From Ascaphus truei (taxonomy: Eukaryota > Chordata > Amphibia > Anura > Ascaphidae), in contig CM071571.1 in the NCBI GenBank assembly GCA_036426205.1, positions 117,539,706 through 117,603,705 of the forward strand: 64,000 bases of DNA, read 5' to 3'. Shown piece after piece: positions 23,284 to 34,933 of the stretch. A program made the position numbers and the translations under genes. The notes beneath the pieces were generated by a model. The model had not been told where the DNA came from and searched no databases. It saw only the letters and a list, made by a program, of their open reading frames with translations. The first letter of the stretch is position 1. Every line of letters starts with the position of its first letter.

Positions 23284-25879
23284 CAGCTAACCCCGTTATA
23301 ACGCGCCTCGTAGACCGCGATTCGGTTATAATGCTGGTTTTCCCGTGGCTCCCGTTTTAAAAAAAAAAAAAAAAAAATTTTTTAATTTTTAAAAAAAATT
23401 TTTTTTTTTTTTTGCACACTGCACACACTGCACACACTCACTGCACACACACTGCTCATTGCTCACACTGCACACACACGCACACAATCACCCTCATTGC
23501 TCACACTGCACACTGCCACCACTACCACATGCTCATTGCCACACTGACACATGCTCATTGCTACCAGCGAACACTGACACACACTGACACACTGCTCATT
23601 GCTCACACTGCACACACACTGCACACACACTGCTCATTGCTAACACTGCACACACTGACACAACTGCTCATTGCTCACACTGCACACTGACACACTCACT
23701 GCACACACACTGCCTCATTGCTCACACTGCACACACACTGCACAAACACTGAACACATCACTGCACACTGCACACAATCACTGCACACACACTGCTCATT
23801 GCTCACACTGCACACTGCACACACACTGCATGCACACTGCACACATGACCAGGCTCATTGCTCACACTGCACACACACTGCTCGCACAACTGACCGAACA
23901 CACTGACACACTGCTCATTGCTCACACTGCACACAACTGCACACAACACTGCTCATGCTACACTGCACCACACTGACACACTGCTCATTGCTACACTGCA
24001 CACTGCACACACACTGCTCATTGCTCACACTGCACACACACTGCAACACTGTGCATTGCCACACACCATGCACACTGCTCGTTGCACACACTTCACACAA
24101 CTGACACACTGCTCACCACACTGCTCACACTGACCACACTGCTCTCATTGCTCATTGCTCACACTGCACACACTGAAACACTGCTCACACTGCACACACT
24201 GCTCATTGCCACACTACACACACTGCAGACTGCACACAACCACTGCTCATTGCTCACACTGACACACACTGCACACTGCAACACACTGCTCATGCACACA
24301 CTGCACACTGACACACTCACGCGCACACACGCTCATTGCTCACACTGCACACTGCTCATTTCACACACACTGCACACTGCTCATTGCATTCAAACTGCAC
24401 CACTGCCATGCTCACCGACCACACTGTACAACACACTGCTCATTGCTCATTGCTCACACTGACCACTGCTCATTTGCTCACAACTGCACACACTGCCACA
24501 CTGCAAACACTACACACAAACACACATATACAAAATCAGACCTTACCTTGGGGTGATGGTGAGGCATGTGGCTGCAGGAAGGGGGGGGGCGTGCCGGTGG
24601 GGGTGGTGCTGCGGGTGGAGGGGGATGATGGCTGCGGTGCCCCCGATGCTGCGGGGCTGGTGGGATGGCCGGTGCAGCGAGCGGGGGGGGGGGCAAGAAG
24701 CAAAGCGGCCACCCGAGAGAAACAGCAGTCCCCCAAGGTTCTCGGCCCACGACCACGAGCCTCAAGAGATGGGAGACAACAGAACCTCTACAGCTGAGGT
24801 CGCCACGGGAGTCCCACGCAGGCCACTGACCGTCCACCCTCCATGGAGCGCAATGGAGGGCCTCGCTCCGCTGACGACGGGTGGCAAAGGGACAGCACAC
24901 CCGCCTTCCCCCCTCGGGACGGCCACCAGCGCTCCCGTCCCCGGCTAAACCTGCCCCACCGCCCCCACGCCCGATAGACAGGGGTAAGAGTCCCTATTGC
25001 ATATTCCAACATCCCCTGAAAGCGACCACACAACCCGCATCACGTCGAGGGGCCTCCTCCCATCCCCTCCCTAGCTAGGAGAGGCCCGGGGCTTCACACG
25101 TGGTAGCGAGGAAGTGAAGGCCAGAGGGCGTGGCGCGAGGGATAAGTCGGGGAGAGGTCAAGGGGGGGGGGAATTAGCGGGGGAGGGCACGGGGAGATAG
25201 TAAGGGGCAGGGATGGGTGAGCTCAAGAAGCCACACTCGCTGTAAAAAGGTGGGGGGGGGGGGCAGCGTAGAGGCACCCCCTCCCTCGTCAAGCGGCCTA
25301 ACAGAGGGGGCAGCGAGCAAGGTAGGGGACGGGGAGAGAGCTAGTAGCTCGCGGGTGTTGGGGCTAGGGGTCGGGGCTTGGTACCATTGGGACGGCTGCC
25401 TCTCCTCTCCAGCCAGAGGGGAGACGAGAAATCGATCAGGAGTGCGATTCGCGGAACTTTCAGGGTTGTGGAGTGGTTTGTCTGAGTGCCTCTCAACGTC
25501 TTCGATACTCTAGGGGACAACCGGGAGTAGCTCAGACCAGGCCAAGAGGAGCAGCTGGGGGGCGCCATGCTCGATAGTGGAAGTGTGAAGTTTTGCTGCT
25601 TTCGCCGGGAGCTGTGCTGCGGCGGGGGGGAGCCGGACCGGAGGGGATACCCCCCTCCCATCTCCTGTCCGCGGGGTGACAGGGGAAGCGAGTAGCCGTG
25701 AGGGGATCCCCCTCTCCATCTCCTGTCACGCGGTGACAGGGGGAAGCCGGGACTCGAGGCGGGGTAATATGCACTGATGCGGGCGGCCATTTTTTTTTTT
25801 TTTAAATTAGCGCGACCCGTTAGTAACGTCGGTGGTGTCTCGGGGGGACCCGAGGACCGCGTTATAACGGGTTTAGCTG
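23284..25879 (-). mobile_element. Tigger/pogo-like non-autonomous element, copy 2
   Basis: Same element as 13195-16525, in the opposite orientation, TA-flanked (23282-23283 and 25880-25881). It starts CAGCTAACCCCGTTATAACG and ends with the inverted terminus. A/T homopolymers, a CACACTGCA minisatellite and a GC-rich block follow in that order. No transposase seen. Confidence 0.88.
23412..24530. repeat. CACACTGCA minisatellite, copy 2
   Basis: About 1.1 kb of CACACACTGC, CTCATTGCTCACACTGCA and CTGACACACTG units. Open frames on the plus strand encode only His/Thr/Ala/Leu/Cys repeats. Confidence 0.95.
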
Positions 25880-25881
25880 TA

Positions 25882-28400
25882 TGTAAGAAAAAACTCACTG
25901 CAGCAGTCTGGAAGAGCGGCTCAGAGATCTCTGCATCTCCCTGCAACAGCTCTTACAGATGATCGCACTGTTTTATTTACATTTTATTAACACAGTATTG
26001 AAGCGGGGTATTCGGGACCTGAACGCGCATTAATCTCATCCCCGGGAGCCCCAACTTCCTATTTAACAGGCGCTGGTATGGGTGGTGCCGGTATCCTCCG
26101 CAAAGTTTAAGCTCCAGGTGGTAACGTGACCTTGTGGAGAATTAAACAAACTTGCGGAAGCAGGGGTCCACGGACCTGAATGAATGCAGTGGTCCAGAGA
26201 CCCCTTGCTTCACATACTGTGATATAAATGCAAATAAAAACAGCATCTTAATTACCTTTTGCAGCAAACTGCTAAGGTAATGAAGGGGTAACCACCACTG
26301 TCAAGTTTGTTGTAGTTGAGGGGGGTGGTGAAGGTTATAGTTGCCCCTATGGGGAGTTATGATGGCCTCCGGGAGGGATTAACCCCTGCCTTACCTAACA
26401 GTTACAAACACTAAGATAATGAAGGGGTTACCCCCCACCACGAGGCTGCACCTAACCCCTTCACACCACCCCTCTACACACAACCACACAGGAATGGGCA
26501 AAAGTGCTATTAGCAAAAAGATGGCTAATAGCACTTTTGCCGATTCAAATAATCATAAAACACTGCAATATGATATAAATACAATAATATAGAAACACAT
26601 TACTTTAAAAAATATTCTAGCATTTTAAACCATTGATTGTCACTGTTGTAATCTATGCCCTTAAGGGAGCATAGTTAGTCAACACAGCTGTAATGGGCAA
26701 AAGTCCTATTTTACATAATTTTGATAATAGCAAATTTGTCCATTAAAAAATATAGATTACCAAACCAAAAAATAATCATTAAAGTACTTACCCCTGTCAG
26801 GATAAAGGCCATCTGCATAGTTGATCGGGTCCTCCTCGTCCTCAGTGGCAGAACTAAATAAAAAAACTAACAATACTGGCCAGTAACCCCTTAAGTACCT
26901 TAGTGGGTATTAACCGCAAACAGTATATTAAGGGATTAACCCCTCTTGCTACGCCCCCGGAGACCTAACGTGCTCCCCAGGCCAACTTCTCCATCCCCCA
27001 CCTCCTCTACCTCTATAACAACCACATACAAGCGCAAAAAGCATTGATTGTCATGTGGTTTATCTATACACTTAAAAGGGCATAATAAAACACATTGAAT
27101 CAATGGTCATTCTGAAAAACAAAAAAACACAATTAAATTACATAAAATTCAACGTGTTCTTACCATTGCCGAGATGAGATTCATCCTCTTCATCCAACTG
27201 TGGCACCAATTCTTGACCAATGGACGCAATGATCCTCTCAGCATATTGCGCTGAAATCTACGATCTGGCAGTTGCTTGCAGAGGAGAACCCCGTGTGAGT
27301 AGATTTCCTTCTTTTCTGCTATCTCTCTATCTCTCTCTACATAGGTCCAGAGAGATTGTAAGCCATATTCTTGGGTGCAAATGAGACGTGACAGACCTTA
27401 TATAAGGCCTGTGATGTCATATTTTATGTCAAATGGTATATCATCCATTTGAGGGGTAGTATACTGTATTGACATCAATGCTTTTACCAATTTGTATGTG
27501 GTGATGGACTTTAGAGGGGTGGGGGATGGGGTTAGAGGGCTGAGGGATGGGGGTAGTTGCCGCAGGGAGGGTGGTTAGGCCTCCCGGCTTGGTAGCGAGG
27601 GTGGGGGGGGGGGTTTAACCACATAATTAACATAGCGGTTACAAAATTGCTAGGGTATTTAAGGGGTTACTGGCCAGTAGTTTTTTTTTTTATGTTGCTT
27701 GCCAGGGAAAACGTGGAGGACAAGGAGGCCAAATATGAGGATGACTTTCACCTGGAAGGGGTTAAATACACTTTTTATTTACTATTCGTTGGCTCTAAAT
27801 GTTTTATTTTTTAATGCCAAATGCCACTATTATCCATATCTGGTTTAGGCCTTTTACTCATGCAGTGTGTGTTTTGGGGGATGGGGGTATGGTAGTGTGA
27901 GCGGGGGTTGTTGGGTGGCCATTCCCCTTGTTAATGTTCGGCTACCTGTGACCACTGAGGACATAGTTACCACAGTGATAATCAATGGATTAAATGGCAA
28001 CAGTTTTTAAGCACTGTGTTTTTTTATAGTAAGGTATTTAATTGATTGCACTGAATGATTATGGCTATAAGAGTTATTAGCCATCTTTGGTGTTTGGTGC
28101 TTAAGGGGGGTGTGAAATGTAGTTGCCACTGGGGAGTGTTTGGCCTTGATTGTGGGGTTAACCTTCATTACATATCGGTTTACCACTAAGGTAGGGAGGG
28201 GTAATCTCTTCCGGGAGGCCTAAACACCCTCCTGAAGGTGGTCTAATGTGGCCTGTAGCTGAGGTGTTACGCCAGGGTGCGGTTAGCGGATTGGGTTCAA
28301 CCCCCTTATTACATTAGTGGTTGTAACGCCTAATGTTAAGGGAGATGGGGATTAACTCCTCATGCAACCCTCCCGGTAGGCCTAATGGAAATTGATTATA
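25882..28400 (+). repeat. Modular repeat block, copy 2
   Basis: Noisier counterpart of 37519-40030. Contains the same paired motifs, the hairpin at 26497-26541, and the exon-like pieces near 26.80-26.85 kb (minus), 27.16-27.29 kb (minus) and 27.70-27.76 kb (plus), all with small frameshifts. Confidence 0.82.
26497..26541. repeat. Perfect 18-bp hairpin, copy 2
   Basis: GGCAAAAGTGCTATTAGC (26497-26514) and its reverse complement (26524-26541) with a 9-nt loop. Same as 38132-38176. Confidence 0.9.
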
Positions 28401-28779
28401 TATCCATTCATTGTGGATATAGAGCTCATTGTGTCCTTTTAACTACTGTTTTGCATGTTCTACTTTGTAGTTGTTGATGGTTTGCCAAGAAACATCTCTA
28501 TGAGAACCCCCACCTTTATGAAGCACGCTGTAGATAAAGGGGGGACTATGCTGTGTGAAGATCCATGACGTCAAATAAATTTCTTGTTGTTGACGGGTTG
28601 TCAATGACAGTCTTCATGTGAGCTCTGACTTCCCACACATACATTACAGGACAAAGTACGCATGTTGCGAGTCGATGACGTCACAGAATTTGAAATCGCG
28701 ACAGTGCGGCGCGATGAATCAGAACTGTGCATGCACACCACCACAGCGGACTAGATTCACCTGGGACTATTGGAATCTA

Positions 28780-28870
28780 TTGTATAAAAACTAGGTCTGT
28801 TGGTCAATTTATTGACAAAGTCTGCTTTGACTCCAAAAACGTTGGAAATAAACCTGGCATAATAAATTTG
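28780..28870 (+). repeat. Decayed promoter/ribozyme-like box, copy 2
   Basis: TATAAAAACTAGG, then TTGACAAAG, an AGTC/GACT stem and AAAAACGTTGG, then AATAAATTTG. It resembles a hammerhead unit whose GAAA and core have decayed. The copy 3 counterpart is at 40420-40510. Confidence 0.35.
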
Positions 28871-28916
28871 TTTTTTTGTTAAATCCGTGGAGCTCTATAC
28901 TCTTCTTCTGTTTTGA

Positions 28917-29338
28917 ATGCAGCATCATACATACTCCTCACCCTACCACAGCAGCACTTATCATCTGAGATCTGATCCAAATGACTGTTCATGGTCCCAA
29001 GAGCTTAAAAAGATCCAGCCGCCCGCCTCCTCTTACCGTGCTCCCAAATCTGGAACAACCTACCGGAGAACTCTCCAACATCCACCACCTAGTTTAAGTT
29101 CTTTCAAAACTAAGGCTGTCTCACATTTAATCTGGTCTGTAACTGTTACATACGCGTATAAATATATTATCTTTAACTGTGTATAATGTATTCCTGTTAA
29201 CTTACTGTATGTAACTGTATTTTGTAACCATGTATTATTTTGGTCATCTTAACTCTATGCCCAGGACATACTTGAAAACGAGAGGGTAACTTTCAATGAA
29301 TTACTTCCTGGTAAAAATTTTATAAATAAATAAAATAA
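28917..29338 (+). mobile_element. CR1/L2-type LINE 3' end, copy 2
   Basis: Frame fragments encode the C-terminal reverse-transcriptase-end signature (YRAP..WNNLP then SFKTKAVSHL), typical of CR1/L2/Rex elements. A 3' UTR follows, ending TTTTATAAATAAATAAA. A frameshift separates the AP..WNNLP part from the remainder. Only the last ~420 bp of the element is present. Confidence 0.75.
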
Positions 29339-29344
29339 TACTGG

Positions 29345-30260
29345 TGAGCCCTCCACACCGGTTGTCCACACCGACCACTTCAGGTCTGACGTCATTTGGA
29401 TAAACCCTGTCCGTTCTCCGGTACTTTCATCAGGTGCCCGATCTCCATCAGCTTCCTACCAGACGCTCTACACCGCATATGTATATCTGCAACGCGTTTC
29501 AACAGCAAACAACGCTTTCATCAGGAGTTAGTTCCATTCCGCCACCTCTCTCTTTTTAAGGCTGTCATTAATTTAATTGGTGAAAACTTGGGTTAAACCT
29601 TACTATTGCTATAAGTGCTATAATGTGCTTGTTACATACAATAAGATAATATATTACTTTATTACATTTTAAATAAGTTAATCTAAATAGATCTACACGG
29701 ATGTTACACAATGGGTTAAAAACACATAATAACAAACTTAAAAGCCTGTATTCAATTAAGACACAGTCATAAATGAAAAAAACCTAGATAGGCTAATATA
29801 ATTATAACAAGAAATGAAACGTCCTCGTGATATCTCAATAATACATCCCCATCAATAGCGATATCGCAAAGTGGTGAAAAAAGGAAAGAAAGACAAGAAA
29901 CATAAAATTAGTAATGATATATCAACAATTTTATAAAACACTAAAACCCTCAAGTGCAGTAATTTTCTAAAAATCAGGGAAATAAATGGTACAAGCAAAC
30001 TGGAGGAAATCCATAAAAATCTATATGTTTGAGTAAAAAAAAACCTTTATATTGACTAATTGATAAAAATATAAAAATCTTAAAAATTATAAAAAAGGTA
30101 TTATCTCAAAATTAGCATTTAAGCCAGAAAGGGTAAGCGTTTTTAATTATGGATCCAAATCATTTCCTGCTTGCTTAATCCAAACCCATTTTTGTTCCTC
30201 TCCAGTTGCTGCTCACACTCATCTGTATATTTCAAATAGCGGTTTGGGAACCAATTTTTA
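29345..30260 (-). mobile_element. 3' fragment of a second PLE with its LTR, copy 2
   Basis: On the minus strand, the region near 30.12-30.2 kb encodes the PLE C-terminal stretch (W-I-H-K-L-K-T-L ... GLN), cleaner in copy 3. About 600 nt downstream lies the ribozyme motif (29488-29527), the same arrangement as in the PLE at 52.4-58 kb. Noisy and non-coding overall. Confidence 0.65.
29488..29527 (-). ncRNA. Hammerhead-type motif, degenerate, copy 2
   Basis: Minus strand: CTGATGA, a stem II region with AGCG...GCT, GAAA, ACGCGT. Stem I pairing is lost here. A TTTTTAAG TATA-like box lies about 27 nt upstream (29552-29560). The copy 3 version at 41118-41155 is better. Confidence 0.5.
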
Positions 30261-31604
30261 TAAGATATATCGTTCACAAAAAGTAGTAATGACACGGGTT
30301 TGTGGCCTTTTATATTAGGCCATCACCTATCTTTAGGCCACAAACACCATGTTCCGTAAGTGAAGAAGAAAACCTCTTGTGTCACAGCTAGTACTCCTGG
30401 CTCGCACCTTTACATCCACCTGCATCAGGTGCTTACACCCGGGAAGGGGAGAGAGTGCAGATCGTCGCAAACTCAGGCGACTCCCCATCCCTGGCTGAGA
30501 GAGAGGCGGAATAAAATGGGGTTTGTACCACCAATGTGTTGTGTTGTCTTGAACAATTTGTATTTATACCTTTTTTTTTTTAACGATATTACAAAACAGA
30601 GTTGTTCTTTTGTATTCAAACTTATTCAAAAGCATGGAGGGGTGTGCCTGGTAGTATTGGGCATGAATAGTATGAGGACAGACATGGTTGCATAATCAAT
30701 CAGAGGGATATATTTATTTAAAAGCATTTAATCTACATCTCAATTTTTGTATGTTTATTGTAAGTTTACTTTATATGTAAACTGTTCATTTATGTCAACA
30801 TGTCGTCATTTCGTTTGGATTACCGTTCCAATATGTACACTTAATTCTAAGTATGACTACTTTTTAATACGATTTGTAGCAGATCATTTCCTTGTGTGTT
30901 ACACAATACATTATCCAATCGTCGTATTTCATGTATTTGTTGCGATCACAATTAAAATTCAGGCGCAGCATACAGCTGTGGACTTTCTCACTACACAAAT
31001 CCTGATATCATAAACAGATTTCAATATCAGCATTACAAATCATATTTATTATTATCAGTAAGTCAAAAAAATGATCAGATTGTTGTCAAAACTAGGGGTG
31101 TGGATTGTTGCTTCAGATCGTAATAAATAAAAAAAATATTAGTTTTTTTTCAGTTTGTTAAGGATTGCTCTCACTGAGACAAGGCTTCTTCTTTCTTCTA
31201 AATGTATTGCTAGACAAGTTGTCAAATCAGAAATCATGGAATACGCTATGAGTATCCCTGCTGCCTGACTGAGCAATTGTCTCCAACAGATCAGGTCTCT
31301 TCGGGCTACTAGATTAATATTATTCTTCTAGAATAACCAGTATGCAGTAGGTTTTAGGCCCTAAGGGTGTGTAATATTAACAAGCTGTGTTACATAACTC
31401 AACGTATCTGGAATCACACTAAAAACCAGTGGATGATATGGCTTCTTCTGCCTTTTATATGCTAAAGGCAAAAGCTCATGCGAAGGAGCCTTGTAAAAAG
31501 CATCTTTAAGAGTCAGCATCATTGATCTGTTAACTAGAAATGTTATGGAAATTATCTGGGGGACATCATGTGTTACCTCAGTAGCGTTTCACAGAAGATA
31601 TATA
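30261..31604. other. Unassigned part of the tandem unit, copy 2
   Basis: Non-coding DNA shared with 41906-43200. A short inverted pair GGGTTTGTGGCC/GGCCACAAAC lies near 30296-30346. No family recognised. Confidence 0.5.
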
Positions 31605-31880
31605 CTTTGTTGCGGTCTAAGAGTTATGCTAAGCGTTGAGCCCGACCCCAAACTTCGGAGTGCTTCGTATCGCAGACTGTTGTTTGTGCGAGAGCCGCAA
31701 ACCAGCAACCTTGCCGCGCGCCACGCCGAACCACGGCGCAGCAGTATCTCCGTCGTTCTAATGGCGCTGAACAATGGAATCCCCCCGGGCGGCCGCAGGC
31801 GCAAGAAAAAAAAAAGCACTGTGTCTGCACGCGGTTTAAAAATTCACGGCCGCTTAGATCGGCTGGACCGCAAGCTTTAT
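31605..31880. mobile_element. TA-flanked MITE, copy 2
   Basis: Noisy version of the 243-bp element at 43201-43443, with the shared blocks CTAATGGCGCTGAACAATGG and GCACGCGGTTTAAAAATTC. Frames on both strands are incidental. Confidence 0.65.
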
Positions 31881-32414
31881 GTACTCTTGTCTGTGTTACC
31901 GTTAACACGTAAAATTGTCTGTTTTTCGTCCGTTCAGAAATCATGAGTCTTCCATGTGTCAACTGGACAAATTTAGAATAGTATACTAAGTAGTTTATGG
32001 AGTGTTTTTTTTTTTTACTCTTATGTTAATTAATAAGTTTATGTCTGTTATGACATAAAAGTTGAAAAGCATGGGATAGACAAATGAACAGAGATATAAA
32101 CATCATTTTTTTACCGTATTCCTTAATTTGGGTGTAGTAACTTTCTCTGTTTTCATCATTGTGAGAATTATGTGTTTCTTAATATGTCTTGGCAGTCAAT
32201 TGTATTACAAAAAATATGATCTGGATAAAAGATAAAATGCTAAGTTGATCAATATGAGATATTTGTGTATTGTTTACAATTTGCTGAATGTGGTCATAAA
32301 CCAGAATTTAAATAATCTTATTCCTAACATAAAAGTATGAAAAATGAAGATTCCAGTTTATAGCTTCTATTCAATTACAGTTATTCCCTCACAATGCTTC
32401 AAATATTCAGTAAC

Positions 32415-33809
32415 TCAGTTGAATACTCCAACAAATTGCAGACCATTTGGGTTTTGGCCATGGTGTTCTTTAAACTGTTTTGATACACTGTGTTGGACAA
32501 AACCTCTTTCTATATTTTTCACGTGTTCAGCAATTCTTAATTTCAATTTACGTGTTGTCCTCCCTATGTATTGTTTATTACATGGACACTGCAGCATGTA
32601 TATTATATTACTTGAGTTGCAGTCGATAAAATCCTTTATTTCATACTCTTCATTTGTTGTAGCTGAAATTATTTGCTTATAAGACCTTGGTGTAGTATGG
32701 CATAACTTACAGCCTCTGCACGTCAGACACTTAAAGAAGCCATTTGTGATACTTACAGGTTTAGTGCATTCTTTTTTCAAACAGCTGGGAGCTAATTTCT
32801 GTTTGAGGTTAGGGGCCTTTGTGAAAATGATTTCGGGTTTGGTTGGTAAAATCCCTTGCAAAATAGGGTCTTTTTGGAGGATATTCCAATGCTTTTGGAA
32901 TATCTTCCTGATGTGTTTTGAGGAACTCGTAAATTGTGTAACGAATGGCACAGATATTTTGCCTTCCTCACCTCTATTTTCCTTGATTTCTTTTGATTTG
33001 TAAGTCAACAAGTCTTTACGCTCCATCAGTTTAACTTTGTTAAAGGCCTCATCTACCACTTCTTTCTTATATTTTCTATCTATAAACTTATCCATTAGTT
33101 CGTTTGCTTGTTCCTGAAAAACGTTGTCCTGGGTACAATTACGTTTTACTCTTTGTAGTTGGCCTAGAGGGATGTTGTTTATCCACTTGTCTAGATGACC
33201 ACTATCCCCCATCAAGAAATTATGGCAGTCCACCTCTTTTATAAACGTTTTAGTTTCCAAAACCCCATTTAACACATAAAGCTGTAGATCTAAAAAGTCG
33301 ATGGTCGTTTGACTATACTTATATGTGAACTTTAGGTTATAGGGATTGTTATTAAGTGTGGTTAGGAATAGCTGTAATCTCTCCAGGCTCCCGTCCCATA
33401 CAAACAGAATATCGTCAATGTATCTCTGCCAGGACACCAGACTTGACCCAAACTCGTGGTTGGACCAGATGTATTCGTCTTCCCACATGCCCATAAAAAT
33501 GTTGGCATAGTTTGGGGCAAATCTGGTGCCCATAGCAGTGCCCCTGATCTGCAGATAGTAGTTGTCGTCATACCAAAAGTAGTTGTGGGTAAGTATATGT
33601 CGAATACAATCTACAATGAATCTTGTTTGTAGTGGGTCTAATTCCCCATTTCGAAGAAGGGTATCCCTAACTGCGTTACATCCTTGTGTGTGATCTATCA
33701 CCGTGTACAATGTGCACACATCACATGTAACCAAAAGGTAGTTGTCGCTCCATGTCATATTCTGTATGGTGTTAATTATCTGAATACTGTCTTGCACATA
33801 GGATCTCAA
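32415..33809 (-). CDS. PLE reverse transcriptase with GIY-YIG endonuclease, 464-aa frame, copy 3
   Basis: This is the longest intact frame of the duplicated PLE family. In order it contains RT motif A (LLVTCDV), motif B ([14 protein letters not shown]), catalytic motif C (YIDDILFVW, both Asp present), the FLDLQLYV region, a Cys-rich linker (FKCLTCRGCKLC) and a GIY-YIG domain (IIYMLQCPCNKQYIGRTTRKL then AEHV). In the family these copy RNA and nick target DNA. The frame is incomplete. Upstream, the FYYLPKVHK block (near 33.93 kb) is separated by stops and frameshifts. The last ~50 residues are replaced where the tandem junction cuts the PLE at about 32431; the terminal VFN comes from junction sequence. 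Confidence 0.9.
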   Translation of the reverse strand: MRSYVQDSIQIINTIQNMTWSDNYLLVTCDVCTLYTVIDHTQGCNAVRDTLLRNGELDPLQTRFIVDCIRHILTHNYFWYDDNYYLQIRGTAMGTRFAPNYANIFMGMWEDEYIWSNHEFGSSLVSWQRYIDDILFVWDGSLERLQLFLTTLNNNPYNLKFTYKYSQTTIDFLDLQLYVLNGVLETKTFIKEVDCHNFLMGDSGHLDKWINNIPLGQLQRVKRNCTQDNVFQEQANELMDKFIDRKYKKEVVDEAFNKVKLMERKDLLTYKSKEIKENRGEEGKISVPFVTQFTSSSKHIRKIFQKHWNILQKDPILQGILPTKPEIIFTKAPNLKQKLAPSCLKKECTKPVSITNGFFKCLTCRGCKLCHTTPRSYKQIISATTNEEYEIKDFIDCNSSNIIYMLQCPCNKQYIGRTTRKLKLRIAEHVKNIERGFVQHSVSKQFKEHHGQNPNGLQFVGVFN

Positions 33810-34225
33810 ATTCCTAACTGTACTCTTCAGAATGTATCTAATAGCCCGAAAGGTTAGCGGTTAGGGAGTTTACCCTGAGACTATAGGGCGTCCTGGGGGG
33901 TGGGTGGTACTCTTGTGAACTTTAGGTAAGTAATAGAAGATGGGACTCTTGGGGAGGTGTTTAGATATTCCCATTCTGATTTTGTTAAAATCCCATCCCT
34001 TAATCCTTCATTTAGTAGTCCCAATAGTTCTTTTTTATATTGTTGTGGTTACCCTTGTGTATTGACCCTGTCACCTTTGATTTTATATGTTTCACTGTCA
34101 CCTAATATCTGTGGGATTCTGTATCGTAATCTCTTCTATTTAGATAACACCCCCCCCCCCCTTTATCTGCCGGTTTAATTACCAATGTCCTGTCTTTTGG
34201 ACAACTCATCAAGCTTTTAATTTTA
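33810..34225 (-). pseudogene. N-terminal part of the PLE frame, copy 3, broken
   Basis: Minus-strand continuation upstream of the 464-aa frame. It encodes a FYYLPKVHK/GRPIVSG block (near 33.90-33.94 kb) and the DIVIKPADKGG-type region (near 34.17 kb) in shifted frames. It stops at the TA-rich run at 34.25 kb. The region before KPADKGG is missing. Confidence 0.75.
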
Positions 34226-34933
34226 ATTTAAATTTTAATTTATTTTTTTTTTGTATTATATTTATATATATATATAATGTATAATATATATAATATATAT
34301 ATATATATATTATGTAGTTATATATTGTTTGGGCAATAAAGGTTGGTGATACTGAGTGTGGCCAAATGTATACAACAAAAGACAGAAATGCCCAATGCTA
34401 CATCCAAAGTGACAAAATATATAATAAATTACAGTAAATTACTTCAATATTCTCATGAGTAAGGGTCATTTAGTTAAACCCTATGGCCAAAGCGTTATAA
34501 GCCTGCAAGCCACGTCACAGCATGACCAATAAGCAGGTCCTAACACTATGACTTTGATAAGATCCCTGCCATATCAATCGGTTTGACATGGTGTTACATC
34601 ACAGTATCAAATTTGTGTTAAAACGGTATTCATTAAGATTTATTGATTGGTAGATACCATTTGGTACAAAAATGCCATACTGATTGACTTAGCAGTTTCT
34701 TTTACAAAGATCTTACCGTGCAATCTGCCTGCAGCAGAAAGTGGGTAACTGGTGCATCAAAGCATAAGAGTCCCAATAATATTTGTAATAATTCTTCCGT
34801 AAGGAACACTCCAATATGATGGTGAGCAATAATAACATACCCTAATAGGGCAAGGGACTAGTACCTAGTGCTAACCAGCACAATGAACAGTACAAAGATT
34901 GTCCCAACCATGATAACTAGGCATACTGTAGTA
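34226..34933 (-). other. TA run and PLE-side leader-like region, copy 3
   Basis: TA-rich run to about 34325, then non-coding DNA equal to 22.68-23.28 kb. On the minus strand ATTGG and TGACGTGG (about 34510-34540) are promoter-like, but no TATA box or ribozyme is evident. Confidence 0.4.

Larger units (their letters stand above)
20327..28100 (+). repeat. Copy 2, right arm of the palindrome
   Basis: Inverted match to 10690-19515. The segment 20327-20828 (PLE 3' flank and the last part of the PLE) is shared with copy 1 only; from 20829 onward it is also shared with copy 3. Confidence 0.88.
20829..32425 (+). repeat. Copy 2 as unit 1 of an 11.6-kb tandem duplication
   Basis: Matches 32431-43960 throughout, with an offset of 11.54-11.65 kb that drifts because of small indels. 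The join at about 32425 abuts TGAATACTCCAA (the unit end, also near 43955) and CAAATTGCAGACCATTTGGG (the unit start inside the PLE). Confidence 0.9.
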
